Positions 26,001-34,986 of a stretch of 64,000 nt of DNA are shown here, piece after piece. The position numbers and the translations under genes are program-made. The stretch covers positions 62,001-126,000 of the forward strand of contig JAKOGI010001564.1 of the NCBI GenBank assembly GCA_029747015.1, written 5' to 3'. Numbering within the stretch: position 1 is the stretch's first letter; each line of letters begins with the position of its first letter. Below the pieces are notes generated by a model. That model saw only the letters and a program-made list of their open reading frames with translations. It had not been told where the DNA came from and searched no databases. This DNA is from Carnegiea gigantea (lineage: Eukaryota; Streptophyta; Magnoliopsida; Caryophyllales; Cactaceae).

Positions 26001-27036
26001 CTATCCCTGCAACCTTGCATTCACTATCATTGCCCATAAGTACCACCCCAGAATCCACAGACTCATAAGTAACGAACCAGTTCCTATGAGGACACATGTG
26101 GAATGTGTAACCAGAATCCAAGACCCAATTGTTATCCACCCCTTTCCCAAAGGTGGTAGCTAAAGAAGTAGCAAGCAGAACATCCCCATCTGACTCAGAC
26201 TCTACCACACAGTCAGCAGTAGCAGTTTTACCCGTTTCCTCATTCTTGTTCTTTAGCTTCCAACAATTAGCCTTTATGTGACCCAATTTTTTGCAAAAGT
26301 GGCAGGTTTTATTAGCATGAGGATTTCTTGATTTAGAACGGCTCTTCCTATTACCGTTTCCCTTCTTCTCAGTTGTCCTACCCCTAACAGCCAGCCCTTC
26401 ACCCTGGTCAGCATGAATGTCATGGTCAAACTTTTCTTTTGAAAGAAGGTTAGCCTTGACATCTTCAAACGATATAGTATCCGTGTTACTATACAGCATG
26501 ATTTCTTTAAAGTGTTTATATGAAGGGGGTAGTGAGACAACAAGCAAGATGGCTTTATCCTCATCATCAATTTTTACATCCAGACTTTCCAAATCAACTA
26601 GAATTGAATTGAAATCATTCAGATGTTTCTGGACAGGCGTACCTTCAGCCATACGACAGGTGTACAACCTTTCTTTTAGCCTGATCTTATTGGCTAGACT
26701 CTTTGTCATATATAGTTCTTCTAGCCTAGCCCAAAGGTCAACAGCAGTTACCTTATCAAGAACCTCGCGGAGCACGTGAGGTGCCAGACATAGTTGTATG
26801 GCTGAAACTGCCTTCAGCTCCAGTTCCTCCCATTCCTCATCTGTCAACTTCCCACGCCTTTTCTGCTGATCCTCAGCCCACTTTTCATCCGTTGTGCCTG
26901 TAGGTTTGACGTGAGGTCCCTGCAGGACCTTCCACAGCCCGTGCTGGATGAGGACCGCCCTCATCTGCACCTTCCAGAGATTAAAGCTAATCTCCCCGTC
27001 GAATTTCTGTATGTCCACCTTCATGATTGAAGACAT
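23026..27036 (-). CDS. Copia gag-pol polyprotein, intact
   Basis: 1,336 residues from ATG at 27,036. The frame is also open back to 27,060, but those codons overlap the primer-binding site, so the ATG is the better start. Order of parts: a UBN2-type gag (about residues 1-230); a CCHC zinc knuckle at about 245-258 ([14 protein letters not shown]); an aspartic protease at about 300-400 with [10 protein letters not shown] around residue 307, where the usual motif is DSGA; a GAG-pre-integrase His-Cys region at about 425-480; an integrase core with Asp 496, Asp 559 and Glu 595, the classic DD35E spacing; a reverse transcriptase with YVDDM around residue 1,015; and RNase H starting near 1,188 (YVDSDYAGD). 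No stop or frameshift interrupts it. Products would copy element RNA to cDNA in the cytoplasm and insert it in the nucleus. Confidence 0.95.
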   Translation of the reverse strand: MSSIMKVDIQKFDGEISFNLWKVQMRAVLIQHGLWKVLQGPHVKPTGTTDEKWAEDQQKRRGKLTDEEWEELELKAVSAIQLCLAPHVLREVLDKVTAVDLWARLEELYMTKSLANKIRLKERLYTCRMAEGTPVQKHLNDFNSILVDLESLDVKIDDEDKAILLVVSLPPSYKHFKEIMLYSNTDTISFEDVKANLLSKEKFDHDIHADQGEGLAVRGRTTEKKGNGNRKSRSKSRNPHANKTCHFCKKLGHIKANCWKLKNKNEETGKTATADCVVESESDGDVLLATSLATTFGKGVDNNWVLDSGYTFHMCPHRNWFVTYESVDSGVVLMGNDSECKVAGIGTVQIRTHDGTIRTLSKVRHIPDMTRCLISLGTLESNGCRIVMENGALKVAKGAMVMMKGLRQGSLYILQGATVTGAAAVGTADETMLWHMRLGHMSEKGMTILGKKGCLGNASTGKLDFCDHCVFGKQKRVSFSKASHRTQGVLDYIHSDLWGPSKVPSMGGKRYMLTFVDDFSRKVWVYFLRQKNETFSMFKKFKALVENQTGKRIKKLRTDNGLEFVESEFEEFCTANGIARHKTLVGKPQQNGVAERINRTLLEKARCLLSTAGLWDRKAFWAEAISTACYLVNRSPHSSIEFQIPEEVWSGNPVDYSNLRVFGCPVYAHVNEGKLAPRAVKCMFLGYASESKGYRMWCPDSKKVIQSRDVTFNESDILSSGKNAAVPSTGTGTQQDTNMEVELETATAQGGAMREVQVTEPGAISTNQPQEEVEHSIARDRPRREIRRPARYNDDEGLIAFALSVAEEVSEGTEPSNYTEAITCPSSPNWIQAMQEEMESLQKNGTWELCNLPKGRRALTAKWIYKKKEGIPGVEDARWKARLVVRGCNQREGIDYNEVFSPVVRHTSIRLLLSIVTLFNLELEQLDVKTAFLHGELEEEIYMKQPEGFVVPDKEHMVCKLEKSLYGLKQAPRQWYKRFDTFMIDNGYIRSRYDNCVYFRQYGDGSFIYLLLYVDDMLIASKDKTLISMLKSQLSKEFEMKDLGAAKRILGMEIHRDRKEGKLYLSQEKYLEKVLSKFKMRDCKAVSTPLAAHFKLSAECCPQTEEDIGRMSNVPYSSAVGSLMYAMVCTRPDLSHAVSVVSRYMHNPGKDHWEGVKWILRYVKGTVGKGLVFDRNKAATSDVVGYVDSDYAGDLDRRRSISGYIFTMCGGAISWKASLQSIAALSTTEAEYIAATEGVKEATWLRGLVMELGIPQSATVVYSDSQSAIHLTKNDAYHSKTKHISVKYHYVRDIVAAGEIMMKKVHTLENPADMLTKPLPTAKFEHCLDLVGVHSH

Positions 27037-27047
27037 CCTACAACCTC

Positions 27048-27059
27048 GCTCTGATACCA
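27048..27059 (-). other. Primer-binding site (tRNA-iMet)
   Basis: The minus strand reads TGGTATCAGAGC two bases inside the 5' LTR, the usual complement of the 3' end of initiator methionine tRNA in plant copia elements. Confidence 0.9.
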
Positions 27060-27061
27060 CT

Positions 27062-27670
27062 TGTTAGGAAATAAAGGGGATAATAGGATGTGACAATGCA
27101 ACAGAATTCAACCAAGAACACAACGCAACACTGAAAGAAACAAGAATAAAGGACACAGGGAATTTTTACGTGGAAACCCAATGTGGGAAAAACCACGGAC
27201 GGCGACAGCACACCGACGAATTTCACTATGAGCAGAGTAGTACACCACAATCACTTCAGTGATTAAGAGCAGAATTACAATACTCTCAATTGTATTCTCT
27301 CACAAACAACCTCACTCTCTCAATGTGTTTTCTATATTGGAGTGTTTAGAAACAAGGCCCTAGACCCCCTTTATATAGGGTCTGTGAGGTAGGGTTTCTC
27401 CCTGAAAACCCTAGCTGCCAGGAGGAATCCTCCTCGAAGACAGAAACTCTAGCCGCCATCCGAAAGAGGCGGCGAGAAGACACGTGGCACGACCGTGCCA
27501 CGTGGCACGGTCACCCAGTGCCACACGGCACGGCCGTGCCATATGGCACGGTGCCCCCGTGCCAATTTTCTGTCCCTCTCGTCTTCGGCTCTTCGTCTTG
27601 GCACGCCCGTGTCTGTGCAGCATGGGCTCCCCGTGCCGATACTCGAGATTTTGGGCCATAAAACCCAACA
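27062..27670 (-). repeat. Copia 5' LTR (right on the plus strand)
   Basis: 609 bp, equal in length to the other LTR and differing at six single bases. G-boxes lie at 27,481-27,486 and 27,499-27,504 and the TATA box at 27,370-27,377. It serves as the promoter LTR of the minus-strand element. Confidence 0.95.
27485..27562 (-). promoter_or_regulatory. GGCACG/CGTGCC palindrome cluster with G-boxes in the promoter LTR
   Basis: About nine GGCACG or CGTGCC hexamers alternate over about 80 bp, forming near-perfect palindromes such as GGCACGGCCGTGCC and GCCACGTGGC. ACACGTGGC is a G-box/ABRE core bound by plant bZIP and bHLH factors. The cluster lies about 100-200 bp upstream of the TATA box, the expected place for enhancer sites. 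Base composition is far richer in GC than its surroundings. Confidence 0.65.
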
Positions 27671-27675
27671 TCATT
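27671..27675. repeat. Target-site duplication (TCATT), right copy
   Basis: Matches 22,312-22,316. Confidence 0.9.
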
Positions 27676-28022
27676 TTCTGAAACTTTTTGATGTGAAGGC
27701 CAAAGATGTCTCTTACTTGGACTGCACCTGGGATGATTGTGTTTGGTATTGTGCTTGGTGATTGTCCATGTCCCATTTTTGTCAACATGGAATTGAATGT
27801 ATGCTTTGCAACTCGTTCTTACATTTAGCTTGGTGTATTGTTTACACCTTTTTCCGTTCGTCTTCTTCTTCCCTTCTTTCCAACAACAAAATTGTCGTGT
27901 GGATATCTCTTTACCTTCTGCTCTATAAAGTATTTTGTTATATCGAACACTAAAACCCATTCGGTTGGCATAGTCATTGTAGATTTGAAATGCTTCTTCT
28001 TCCGACATTGCAATCGTTCCAA
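27676..28022 (-). pseudogene. FAR1-like transposase, N-terminal exon cut by copia insertion (element B)
   Basis: The minus strand encodes the FAR1 DNA-binding domain: EEEAFQIYNDYANRMGFSVR, then a Lys-rich middle, then TSCKAYIQFHVDKNGTWTI and HNTKHNHPRCSPSKRHLWPS, with the Cys and His zinc ligands of the family present. The frame runs to KVSEND exactly at the copia border. Without the copia element and one TSD copy, it would continue in frame into the codons at 22,311. The insertion is therefore the latest break in this gene. Confidence 0.85.
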
Positions 28023-28029
28023 CTAAGTC

Positions 28030-29040
28030 ATCTCATTTGGAATTCCTGAAGTTGGATTCCATTCCACCAATGATTTATTCCATTTTGAACAATTAAACAA
28101 CATAGCTTGAACAGTTAAAAATCAACTTATAAATAACATTTCCAAACTTATTCAAACGTCATGAACAACGTATGCCATATATTTAAACCTAGTTTAACTT
28201 AAACCAAATCATTTTGAACAATTATAATCTAACCACAATGCCATAGAATTGACATTTTGAGTAAACCAAATCATTTTGAATAAACCAAATCATTTTTGGA
28301 CATTGTTCACTTAAAAAATGAACAAATTCAAAAATGAACATGCATATTACAAAAAATGAACAAACATGAATAATAGAGGCCGATGTTAAAAATCAATAAA
28401 ATGCAACTACGAACATTGTTCATAAACTGCAATCTAGACTAATTTTGACTAAAAACTTTACAAGTTCAATAAATTTTTTTCCATAGTCAACGTAGATTAC
28501 AATGTTAATCTAATATGTTCAACAATGCCAATATCATTAAACTCTTTACAGACATTATCATTCCAATCCAACGAATCGATTATAACTCTCCAATAAGCTC
28601 TTGATACATTTTTCAAATAAACCAAATAATACAATATAATTAGATGCAAAAATTTAATCTTTTATATGTAATACCAAAAGAAAATTCATACTAGATTGAT
28701 AGTCATGAAGAAACCACCAAAACAATTTGTTCAACAATGCCAATATCACTAAACTCTTTACAGACATTATCATCCCAATCCAACGAATTGATTATAACTC
28801 TCCAATTATTTCTTGGTATATTTTTCAAATAAACCAAATAATACAATATAATTAGATACAAAAATTTAATCTTTCATATGTAATACCAAAGAAAATTCAT
28901 ACTAGATCGATAGTCATGTCGAAACCACCAAAACAATTTGTTTTTATTAATATATTTATGTTTACATAAAACAGCTGTTGATTCGATTCACTAACCTGTT
29001 TGATTTGTCATCGCTTGAATCACTTCTTAGTTGTTATATC
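28030..29040. other. Noncoding 5' flank of the element B FAR1 gene
   Basis: AT-rich, with at least eight TTGTTCA/TGAACAA words between 28,084 and 28,726 and the tandem duplication given separately. No coding region recognised. Confidence 0.5.
28516..28939. repeat. Two-copy tandem duplication, 212-bp period
   Basis: Units 28,516-28,727 and 28,728-28,939 are highly alike. Both begin TGTTCAACAATGCCAATATC and end AAACCACCAAAACAATTTG. The few differences suggest a more recent origin than the other tandem pairs in the window. Confidence 0.95.
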
Positions 29041-29066
29041 ATCCACCCAGTTGTACAAATGCAATT

Positions 29067-31364
29067 GTACAATCGGGCCCACAAATTGCCGCCACGTACA
29101 AAACATAAAGAAAACCGTCGGATTTCAGCTCGCGAAAAATGTCCTATAGCTCACTAAAATATGCTGCTGTGCATTCAGTTTCGCTTACTAAAAATAATGT
29201 ATAGCTCACTAAAATATTTTAGTGAGCTGAGACACAGTTTTAGTGAGCTAATACATATTTTTAGTGAGTAGATATACCGAAACTAATTTATCTTATGTAC
29301 CCAAGTTTCACTTAGTAAAAATATTATATAACTTATTAAATGTGTTATTGTACTAAAAAAGTGTTATTGTGAATCTGAAACTCACTAAACTATATTTTAG
29401 TTGCCTATATTTTTTTTAGTGAGCTATGATATTTATTTACTGAGTTGATATATCATACAACCGGTTGTACAGAACTAATTGTACAATCAAATTTCAGCTC
29501 ACTATAATACTTAGTGAGCTGAGATACAGTTTTAATAAGCTAATACATACTTTTAGTGAGTGGATAGATCAAATCAATGCATCTTATGTATCCTAGATTT
29601 CACTTAGTAAAAATACTACGTAACTTATTAAAATGTGCTATTGTACTAAAAAAAAGTGTTATTGTGCATCTGAAACTCAGTAAATTATATTCTAGTTGTC
29701 TATATTTTTTTAGTGAGCTATAGCATATATTTAGTGAGCTATGACATATATTTAGTAAGTTGGACTATATTTAATTAATTCACTACATTTCTATTATACT
29801 CACAAAATATAATACAAACACCCTTATGGCATAGTAAAAAATGATTGAGCTGTAACATAACCCAAGAACTTCATAATATTATTTGCTGGCTATCTATACT
29901 ATTCTTTTTAGTGAGCTATGCTATTTATTTAATGAACTATAGTAGATATTTGGTGAGTTGTAAAATATATTTTGTGACCAATATGATTTAGCGTGGAATA
30001 CTAATCATTCATAATAAAAAATGAGTGAACAAACAATTTTAGTTAGCAAATATACTTTTTTGTTCATATTCTAAGGTATGATATATTCGTCTTTTAGTGA
30101 GCTATGACTTATATTTAGTGAGCTATGGCATACTTTTAGTGAGTTGGACTATATTTGTATTATACTAACTAAATATGTATAATACAAATGCGCTTATGTC
30201 GTAATAAAAGATAATATAAATATTTCTTACTAATATTGTATTGCTCATTAAATATATTATATAACTTACAAATGCGCCTTTACCTTTTGAAACACCAGTA
30301 GGATTACATAAAATTCTAACATAATAATCAACATCAACAGCCTCAGCAACAGAACGATCTAATGTAGATATGAAAAATGAAGTATCATCTGCAAAAACAA
30401 CATAATTTTTGTGGTGAGCTATAACGCATAATTTGTGAGTGCAATCTTCATTCTAGTGAACCAAACGCTTGTGATAGTGAGCAGAAATGCTCTGTGGTGC
30501 AAGGCAACAGATTTTTTATAGTGAGCTATCGTTTTTCCTGTTATGCAAAAGATTAATTATAGTGATTATATTTGGTGAGTAGAGAACTGATTTATGATTG
30601 CTGAATACAAGCTCAATACAAGTTAGCTAAATGTATTTCTTTAGTGAGCCAATGACTATATTTAGTGAGCACATAGCTCATATTGGTGAGCTGTTGTTTC
30701 TCATATGTATATAGCAACAATGAAAATATCATTTGGAAAAACAACCATAACATTTGTGGTGAGCTGTAATGCAATATCGGTGAGCACACAGGTCAATTCT
30801 AGTGAGTTAAACATTTCTTTTAGTGAGCAAAAACTGCTCTACAGCACAAGATAACATATTTTTTATAGTGAGCTAAATGTATACATTTAGTGAGCCAACG
30901 ACTATATTTAGTGAGCACATAACTCATAAGGTGAGCTATCGTTTCTCATATATCACAAACCAAAATTTACATAATGCAATCCAGTTCAAACATCTCGAAA
31001 TTACCTCATCAAAACGCAAAACTAACGAACACAACTTCCAATCCCGGAAATAAAAACAGAGATCGAAAAAGCACTATCAAACTTGACGAATAATTCCCGT
31101 TTTATGAAGATTCAACATTAATAGCGACGTTAAGATCAAACCCAGCCATTTAGTAATTGTTGAACATTAAAGCAATCGAAGTAGTGAAGAGCAATCGAAG
31201 CAGCGAAGAGTAATCGAACAATGGGGAGAATGAAAACCGTGATTTTAAAAAATTGAGGAGAACGAATTTTTTAAAAAAAAAAAGCCTAGGGCTCGGCAGT
31301 TGGATGACTCAAAATCGCTGTTGGTCGGCTCGGGTAGACAATTGAGTTGTCCACCCGATTGTAC
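29067..31364. repeat. AGTGAGCT-motif array, possible non-autonomous element
   Basis: Roughly 28 copies of (T)AGTGAGC or GGTGAGC with flanking T-rich and CTA/CTG bases occur between 29,219 and 30,940, plus inverse copies (AGCTCACTA) near 29,140-29,210. The stretch is bordered by an 11-bp inverted pair, GTACAATCGGG (29,067-29,077) and CCCGATTGTAC (31,354-31,364). A two-copy tandem duplication starts at 29,050 and 29,464 (GTTGTACA, then AATTGTACAATC, then TTTCAGCTC). TGAACAA occurs only once in it, unlike the DNA on both sides, which argues for a separate insertion. No protein is seen. Confidence 0.5.
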
Positions 31365-31399
31365 GTAATAATTTACGATCATTTCTAGCACTTGTGCTC

Positions 31400-34300
31400 C
31401 TTCAACTATCTCATTGTCCATAAGTCTACACTAATTTACCCAAAACTTTGATTTTTTTGAATAATTGATTGAATATCAAACTCTATAGAGACAATAGAAA
31501 TTGAAATTTTTAAGACAAAGAAATGAAAGAGAAGGTATGAAGAAAGAGAAAGAGATAGATAAATTATGGTGCAATATTCAAATTTTGAATAAACAAGACA
31601 AAAAGAAAATGATGCATGATTTTAGGGATAGTATATTATTTCCTTTCTGCAAATAAAATTCGCTAATGTGGATATTCTTTTGGCTGCTTGCTTAGGTGGC
31701 AAGTGGGTATATATCTTCCTAGGAGTAACATACCCGGATTGATATCAACGAGACATCATCACATCCAATGCCATGTCAGTACCAAACTATTTGGATTATT
31801 TTAAAAAAAAAAAAAAGCAGTTCCGCAATTAAGACAGTAGCCACTGCAAACTCACATTTATTTATTAATTTTGCTTAGTGGATGGTTACTTTGTTTATTA
31901 TTGTTAACATTAATTTTTAGAAAATATAGTTTTATCATTTTATTTTATGCCAATAATATCAATGTGTGTTGCTATTGGTAGGCCGAGTCGTCCCCCAAAA
32001 AAAGAGGCTATTAATGTTGTGCATTTTTCAATATCAATGAACTACAATACTTTGTTCACCATGACTTTTATGTATTTCTTGTTCTATAAAAGCTTGATCA
32101 AGTAGTCAACAAGAATCGAATTTTGTTGTTTTGTTCTAGCACTCAAATTTCATAATTAATTTGGTACTAGCTCGATATAGTGAACAAATTCATTTTAATT
32201 TGTGTATAGATTAGTATCCAAGTTAATCAATTGGATATCGTAATTAACAAATAAGAGTATCAATGTGAACATGCTTGAGTATCGTAGTGAATACATTAAG
32301 CTATCCTAATGAACTATATCACTTTGTTCACTATGACTCTTATGACTGTGCACTCATGAGTGGCCTCTCTAGTTGTATAGAAACTCGATCAACTAGTAGG
32401 CAAATAAGCAAATTTTATCGTTCTGTCATAGCATTCAAATTCCGCAATTAATTTGTATAAAGCTAAAGTGAACGAATTCATTCTAATTCATGTATTCCAA
32501 ATGTATCTAAGTTAATCAATTGGATATTGTAGTTTACAAGTAAGGGTATCCTAATGTGAACAAGCAGGAGTATTGTAGTGCACAAATAAAATCATCCCCA
32601 ATGAACAAAGTATACGTAGTTTTACTATAGAAATATATTTGTTTACACAATGAACGATATATGTTTAAGTTATGAACAAATTAAAATTCATAACTTTACC
32701 TATTTTTTCATCTGAAGTGAAATTTTAATATGCATAATCAAGAGTTCAGTACTACTTCAGCAAATACTACTTTAGCAAGCTTTTTAATATGAAGCTGAGC
32801 AACAATCAATAATTCAGGAAAACCATATTCTAATGTAGTCTTTACATCTTTAGGATACATGTGCAGCAGAAACATGATGTTTATGACATTACCAAACCCT
32901 TAGGAGGAATGGAGGAGGGGAGTAGCTATAAATTGAAAGTGCTAATTGTCAATGGAGTTTTTGCGAAGCCCTTTGTCATTGATCCAACTCTCTTCCTATT
33001 GTGGCATCAAGGTTTATCTTGGTAGCACCTTTAACTTTATTTTGCTGCTTATGGTTTTTTTTCCCCCTTCAAGGGCACATTTGATTGTAACAACATCATA
33101 TCTAGTATGTAGTCTATGCTTCTCATTGGCCAAATTCTTGATGCACATGTTGTTCATTGGAAAAGCTTGCCCATGGCCATTAGGTTGGCTTGCACTAGGC
33201 CTGGGGAATGAAAAAGTGACATGAATTTCAAAGTGAGTGAACAATCTTAAAATAACAAATGAACAAAATTAACAATCTCAGTGAACAATGTTAAGATATT
33301 TTACTAGAAGTTTAGGGATTGATAGCAATTGTATAATAACTATTAAGTGAAATTTTTGGGCTTCAAGAGATTTGCACATGATCAATGAACAAAAACCAAC
33401 ATATGTATTGAACAAACTGAAAGCGGGATCAGTGAACAATGTCAACATACTGTCTTAGAAAATGGCCAACATTCAATGAACAATCTCAAGACATGGAACG
33501 AACAATTTGGATATTGGACATGATGAGCGAACATGCTTGAAATCCAGTGAGAACAAATTAACAATACGAATAATTGCACCTCATACTTAGAATTCAGTGA
33601 TAGTCAAGATCAAAGTTAATGTACTGCATATGATAACATGGTATTTACTCAACTTGCCAAAATTATTTAGTGTCACCAATCCAAATAAACAATGTATATG
33701 ACATATAGTTACTACAAAGTTGGCTCTAGTATATAAGTTGTTGAAACTTCTTAAGCCCTCTGATTATCACATATAACATCAAGATAGGGGTACTATGCAT
33801 ACAATGAACAACATTGAACTATCAAATGAACAATCTACAATTCATCAGTATACTAACTTAAGAACTCAATATTGAAGGCCACACTAATCATAAAGTTTTG
33901 ATGTATTTTTTAAATCAATTTTCATGATTTTTCATCAATTTGTCTGTTGAAAAAAAAATTATTGAAACTCTATAATACTGAAGAATGAAATAAAAACTAT
34001 ATAGTAATCTATTACGTGCTTGTGCATTTGGTGGGATTTTGATTGTTACCTTCACTTAGATTGATCAGCCATGCACTTTGAGCAAGAATAGTATATTACT
34101 TACTTTTTCCTGAAGCTTTTCTTCCAATGTCAGTTGAGAAAGGAGTGCTTCAGCCAATTTGTAAGTTGTGGCAACTGGTTATTCTGCTATATGATTAAAT
34201 TTTGGTGCTAATAGAATCAGAGTCGTGATAGAATTCATGAAGAAATATTTGGGGGGTAAGAGAGAGAAACAGAAGTAGCAGATCAGTAAATAGAGAGAAG

Positions 34301-34434
34301 AAGTAGTTACAAAATCGTGGGCTACCTTTGTGCAGCGGTTCTTTTTCTTTAAAAAAATATATGACAAGCTGACAGCATGTTCAAGTGGGATGATGGATCT
34401 GGGAGTACAAACTCTCATGTGCATAGCTACCTAA
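31400..34434. other. Noncoding edge region of element B, dense in TGAACAA
   Basis: No exon recognised. About 17 TTGTTCA/TGAACAA words occur between 32,051 and 33,826, including runs such as those at 33,238, 33,260, 33,281, 33,385, 33,409, 33,434 and 33,475. A T/A-rich leader-like region near 31,500-31,640 and the sequence GGGTATATATCTTCCTAGGA at 31,707-31,726 may mark an element end, but no partner was proven. Confidence 0.45.
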
Positions 34435-34442
34435 AAGATAAA
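34435..34442. repeat. Target-site duplication of element C (AAGATAAA), left copy
   Basis: AAGATAAA occurs directly outside both ends of element C (34,435-34,442 and 48,980-48,987). The next base differs (A versus C), so the duplication is 8 bp, or a 9-bp copy with one change; MULEs usually duplicate about 9 bp. Confidence 0.7.
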
Positions 34443-34986
34443 AGGAAAATTTACAGGTAAGTCATACATTAAAAGGAGTGCAACAAAGTCATTTTTTTGG
34501 TAACAATTTAGTGTTGCTTTTAGAGGGAAAAAGAAGTGGATATAACTAGATGAGGAATGTAAATTACTAAATTGCCGTTAATGAAATTATTAGAGGAGAT
34601 AGAAAGCTGTGAGAAGGCATTGAGAATATTTGGGGTTTTGTGTTTGCTTGCTCTCCCTGCCCCCCCCAATCAACCTCAAGAATTCCATTAACTCACTTCC
34701 ACACAACTTCTGCTCCTTCACCCCTCTCAACCTCTCTACTATTTATGTGAAAGTGTAGTGAATTTATGGTGAATTTATTGGGTTTTAGCACAGATCTAGA
34801 AATGGGTGAGAAGAATGGAGTGAGGCAAGGCACGCAATGGTCTAACTTTAGCAACATATCAACCATTTCTCTACCTCTCTATTGTTTCTGATAAAGGTTG
34901 GGAGCCTATGATGAAGGTTGGGAGCCTATGATGAGGAATGACTGGAAAAATCGCAGATGGGTAAATCGCTATAGCTAGTTGGGTAT
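34443..34986 (+). repeat. Element C left TIR, outer part
   Basis: Inverted match to 48,979-48,470 with clear sequence identity and small indels. It includes a 20-bp tandem repeat (AAGGTTGGGAGCCTATGATG) at 34,893-34,938 that is also doubled, in diverged form, in the right TIR. The solo LTR beginning at 34,987 interrupts the repeat. Confidence 0.85.

Larger units (their letters stand above)
22317..27670 (-). mobile_element. Complete Ty1/copia LTR retrotransposon
   Basis: The element is 5,354 bp long. Both LTRs start TGTTAGG and end CCAACA on the plus strand, are 609 bp each and differ at six positions (about 1%). A 5-bp target duplication TCATT flanks it (22,312-22,316 and 27,671-27,675). A primer-binding site for initiator Met tRNA and a polypurine tract are in place, and one gag-pol frame of 1,336 codons is open. 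Domain order (protease, integrase, RT, RNase H) is that of Ty1/copia; the gag and RT resemble the Tork/Tnt1 group, which I state tentatively. The element looks recently inserted and potentially mobile. Confidence 0.95.
13060..34434. mobile_element. Element B: decayed FAR1/ULP1-type MULE, mirror image of element A
   Basis: A ULP1-like pseudogene on + (14,547-18,424) faces a FAR1-like pseudogene on - (28,022-20,763). The gene pair and several exon sequences match element A but in inverted order. The TTGTTCA/TGAACAA word is frequent from about 13,390 to 33,826, apart from the copia insertion, which supports one element spanning this range. Both ends are estimates: the left lies somewhere in 12,940-14,000, and the right is no later than 34,434, where element C is inserted. 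Confidence 0.5.

Noticed and set aside
29100..31000. CRISPR-like or satellite array
   Set aside because: The AGTGAGCT words have no fixed period or unique spacers, and the genome is a plant's; described as a motif array instead.
12900..31740. Possible shared terminal inverted repeats for elements A and B (around 12,912 and 31,707)
   Set aside because: Both have a GGGxATATAT..TCCxAGG-like stretch, but I could not align enough bases or find target duplications, so element ends are left open.
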